Shown: positions 62,929 through 64,000 of the stretch, in pieces
Numbering within the stretch: the stretch's first letter is position 1
How the letters are laid out: each line of letters starts with the position of its first letter
Assembly (NCBI GenBank): GCA_002483135.1
Contig: DLHI01000005.1
Span: 62,001-126,000, forward strand
Direction of reading: 5' to 3'
Source of the DNA: Hyphomonadaceae bacterium UBA7672
Lineage (GTDB): Bacteria > Pseudomonadota > Alphaproteobacteria > Caulobacterales > Hyphomonadaceae
Length of the DNA stretch: 64,000 nt
Notes under the pieces: model-generated
The model's database searches: none
What the model saw: the letters and a program-made list of their open reading frames with translations, nothing else
What the model was told of the DNA's origin: nothing
Made by a program: the position numbers and the translations under genes

Positions 62929-63675
62929 ATGTTGCGCATCGTGATCTTCGTCGTGCTTGGCGTAGTCGCACTTGTGGGCGGCGTGGTCGCCTTCTTTCCA
63001 ATGTCGATGGCGGCGGAGATGGCATCCAAGCAGATGCCGGGTTTCAAGTATTCGGAAGCGTCGGGGAGCGTCTGGGACGGCAAGCTGACCGGCGTCCATT
63101 TCTCGGGGCAGAAAATCGGCGACCTTTCGGTGAAGGCAAACCTGTTCGACCTACTGAGCGGCAAGGCCACAGGGGCTCTGGGGCTGATCCGTGAGGGCTT
63201 TGCGGGCCAAGCTGACCTTGCTTATGGGCTGGGAAGCGGAAGCCTAGACATAAAGAACCTCAAGATCGACGGTACTACGGGGCTTGTTCCGGGAATGCCG
63301 CCTGCGGCGGCTCAGGCGGATGGGAAGTTCACGCTGCAGATCAGCGACCTGAAGTTCGATAACGCGGTGTGTGAGTCCGCTACGGGCGAAGTCTGGACGG
63401 ATGCCCTGACGCGGGTGGACGTGCAGGGATGGGTCGGACCGGAATTGCGCGGACCTGTTACATGCCAGGGTGGCAAGCTGCTGGTGCAGGCGTCGGGCAA
63501 GGCCGCGACGGGCGAGGATGTGCTGGCCGTCCTGAACATTTCGCCGAGCCTCGACATGGACATGACAGCGACTGTTTCGGGCGCCAGCCCGGGGGCGGCG
63601 CACGCCCTCACGCAGCTGGGCTTCGTGGACGAGGGCGGCACGCTCACGCTTCGTCAGGGATTGGGGTCGGAATAG
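62929..63675 (+). CDS. Type II secretion system protein N (GspN)-like
   Basis: 248 residues. One N-terminal membrane anchor (about 3-24) is followed by a periplasmic beta-rich region: EASGSVWDGKLTGVHFSGQK is the typical GspN start, and WVGPELRGPVTCQGGKLLVQ lies in the C-terminal half. Two Cys (AVCESA, VTCQGG) could pair. No other gsp genes are nearby. GspN homologues occur alone in many Caulobacterales. Confidence 0.8.
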   Translation: MLRIVIFVVLGVVALVGGVVAFFPMSMAAEMASKQMPGFKYSEASGSVWDGKLTGVHFSGQKIGDLSVKANLFDLLSGKATGALGLIREGFAGQADLAYGLGSGSLDIKNLKIDGTTGLVPGMPPAAAQADGKFTLQISDLKFDNAVCESATGEVWTDALTRVDVQGWVGPELRGPVTCQGGKLLVQASGKAATGEDVLAVLNISPSLDMDMTATVSGASPGAAHALTQLGFVDEGGTLTLRQGLGSE

Positions 63676-63740
63676 ACAGGTTTCCAGTTGACCCCGGGGG
63701 CGAGCGCGCATAAACGCTCCATCCTTCGACACCGGCGGAT

Positions 63741-63817
63741 GCGGGTGTAGCTCAGTTGGTTAGAGTGCCGGCCTGTCACGCCGGAGGTCGCGGGTTCGAG
63801 CCCCGTCACTCGCGCCA
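63741..63817 (+). tRNA. tRNA-Asp(GTC)
   Basis: A complete 77-base cloverleaf. The acceptor stem GCGGGTG pairs with CACTCGC, with discriminator G and encoded CCA (63815-63817). The anticodon stem CCGGC/GCCGG holds loop CTGTCAC, with GTC at 63775-63777. The T-arm has GGTTCGAGCC. Confidence 0.97.
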
Positions 63818-63859
63818 GGTGTCGAAAGTCGCAGGCAGCGGCAGGTGGGCGCTGGCACG

Positions 63860-64000
63860 ATGAGCGCTACTACCAAGTTTCCAAACGATTTTGTGCGTGG
63901 TGTGTCGGATGCGAAGGTGTCCGAGGCCAGCGCCGTACTGATTGGAGGGGCCGGCCAGCCAGGGGACCCGGCGCGCGCGATCCAGATGCTTATGGCGGCC
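63860..64000 (+). CDS. Partial open reading frame at the right edge
   Basis: 47 codons from an ATG at 63860 (MSATTKFPNDFVRGVSDAKV...), open to the end of the window. It has coding-like third-position GC but no recognised motif. It starts 43 bp after tRNA-Asp. The start could differ. Confidence 0.45.
   Translation, partial: MSATTKFPNDFVRGVSDAKVSEASAVLIGGAGQPGDPARAIQMLMAA

Noticed and set aside
1..64000. CRISPR arrays, insertion sequences, prophage or secretion-island modules
   Set aside because: No regular direct repeats, transposase, integrase or phage structural genes are visible anywhere in the window.

Overview
The window is GC-rich, gene-dense chromosomal DNA of an alphaproteobacterium, most likely a member of the Caulobacterales/Hyphomonadaceae (Hyphomonas-like). 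The call rests on several gene blocks I associate with this group: an ECF sigma factor overlapping an NrsF-type anti-sigma gene beside a DUF2282-DUF692-DUF2063-DoxX operon; NDUFA12-mlaD-DUF2155-aat near accC-accB-aroQ; M48 protease-rne followed by amiC-mrcA-prfB; and an RNase E ending in a GWW motif. No insertion sequence, prophage or CRISPR array is visible. About 50 protein genes and one tRNA (Asp, GTC) are supported. Genes at both edges are cut.

Layout. 1-3.5 kb: a sigF/nrsF pair and a four-gene operon (bufA-bufB-bufC-doxX) for a copper-responsive, MNIO-modified peptide (bufferin). A GTAACC-N16-CGGA promoter lies upstream of the precursor. 3.5-9.3 kb: pyrD, DUF952, a hypothetical gene invaded by a palindromic repeat, a YegD-like Hsp70, dusA, a periplasmic aspartic protease and DUF1289. 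9.3-12.6 kb: two acyl-CoA dehydrogenases (probable large and small subunits) around a DUF2306 membrane gene, closed by a strong terminator. 12.6-19 kb: rnd/aspS divergent, a ParA-like ATPase with a small partner, a pentapeptide-repeat protein preceded by a 21-codon mini-ORF, and three dispersed palindromic repeats. 19.3-21.8 kb: an 801-residue protein that looks like a degenerate paralogue of the C-terminal part of the B12-dependent ribonucleotide reductase NrdJ.

22-28.2 kb: NDUFA12, MlaD, DUF2155, aat, fatty-acid (accCB), shikimate (aroQ) and thiamine (thiS/thiG) genes. 28.2-39.6 kb: envelope and RNA-decay genes (DsbA-like lipoprotein, M48 protease, RNase E, amidase, PBP1A) and prfB, with an intact programmed +1 frameshift. 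39.7-43.4 kb: a TonB-dependent receptor and a cytochrome c-PQQ dehydrogenase lipoprotein. 43.7-56.2 kb: gyrA, coaD, two cyclophilins, DUF502, recG, sdhE, mfd. 56.2-64 kb: an SDR, membrane protein, DUF2200, a CoA-transferase, an M1 peptidase, DUF6702, a GspN-like protein, tRNA-Asp and a truncated gene.

Most of the window is housekeeping. The parts that deserve attention are the bufferin locus, the degenerate NrdJ paralogue, the signal-peptide-like mini-ORF, the orphan ParA pair, the GyrA resistance-determining residue and the dispersed repeats.
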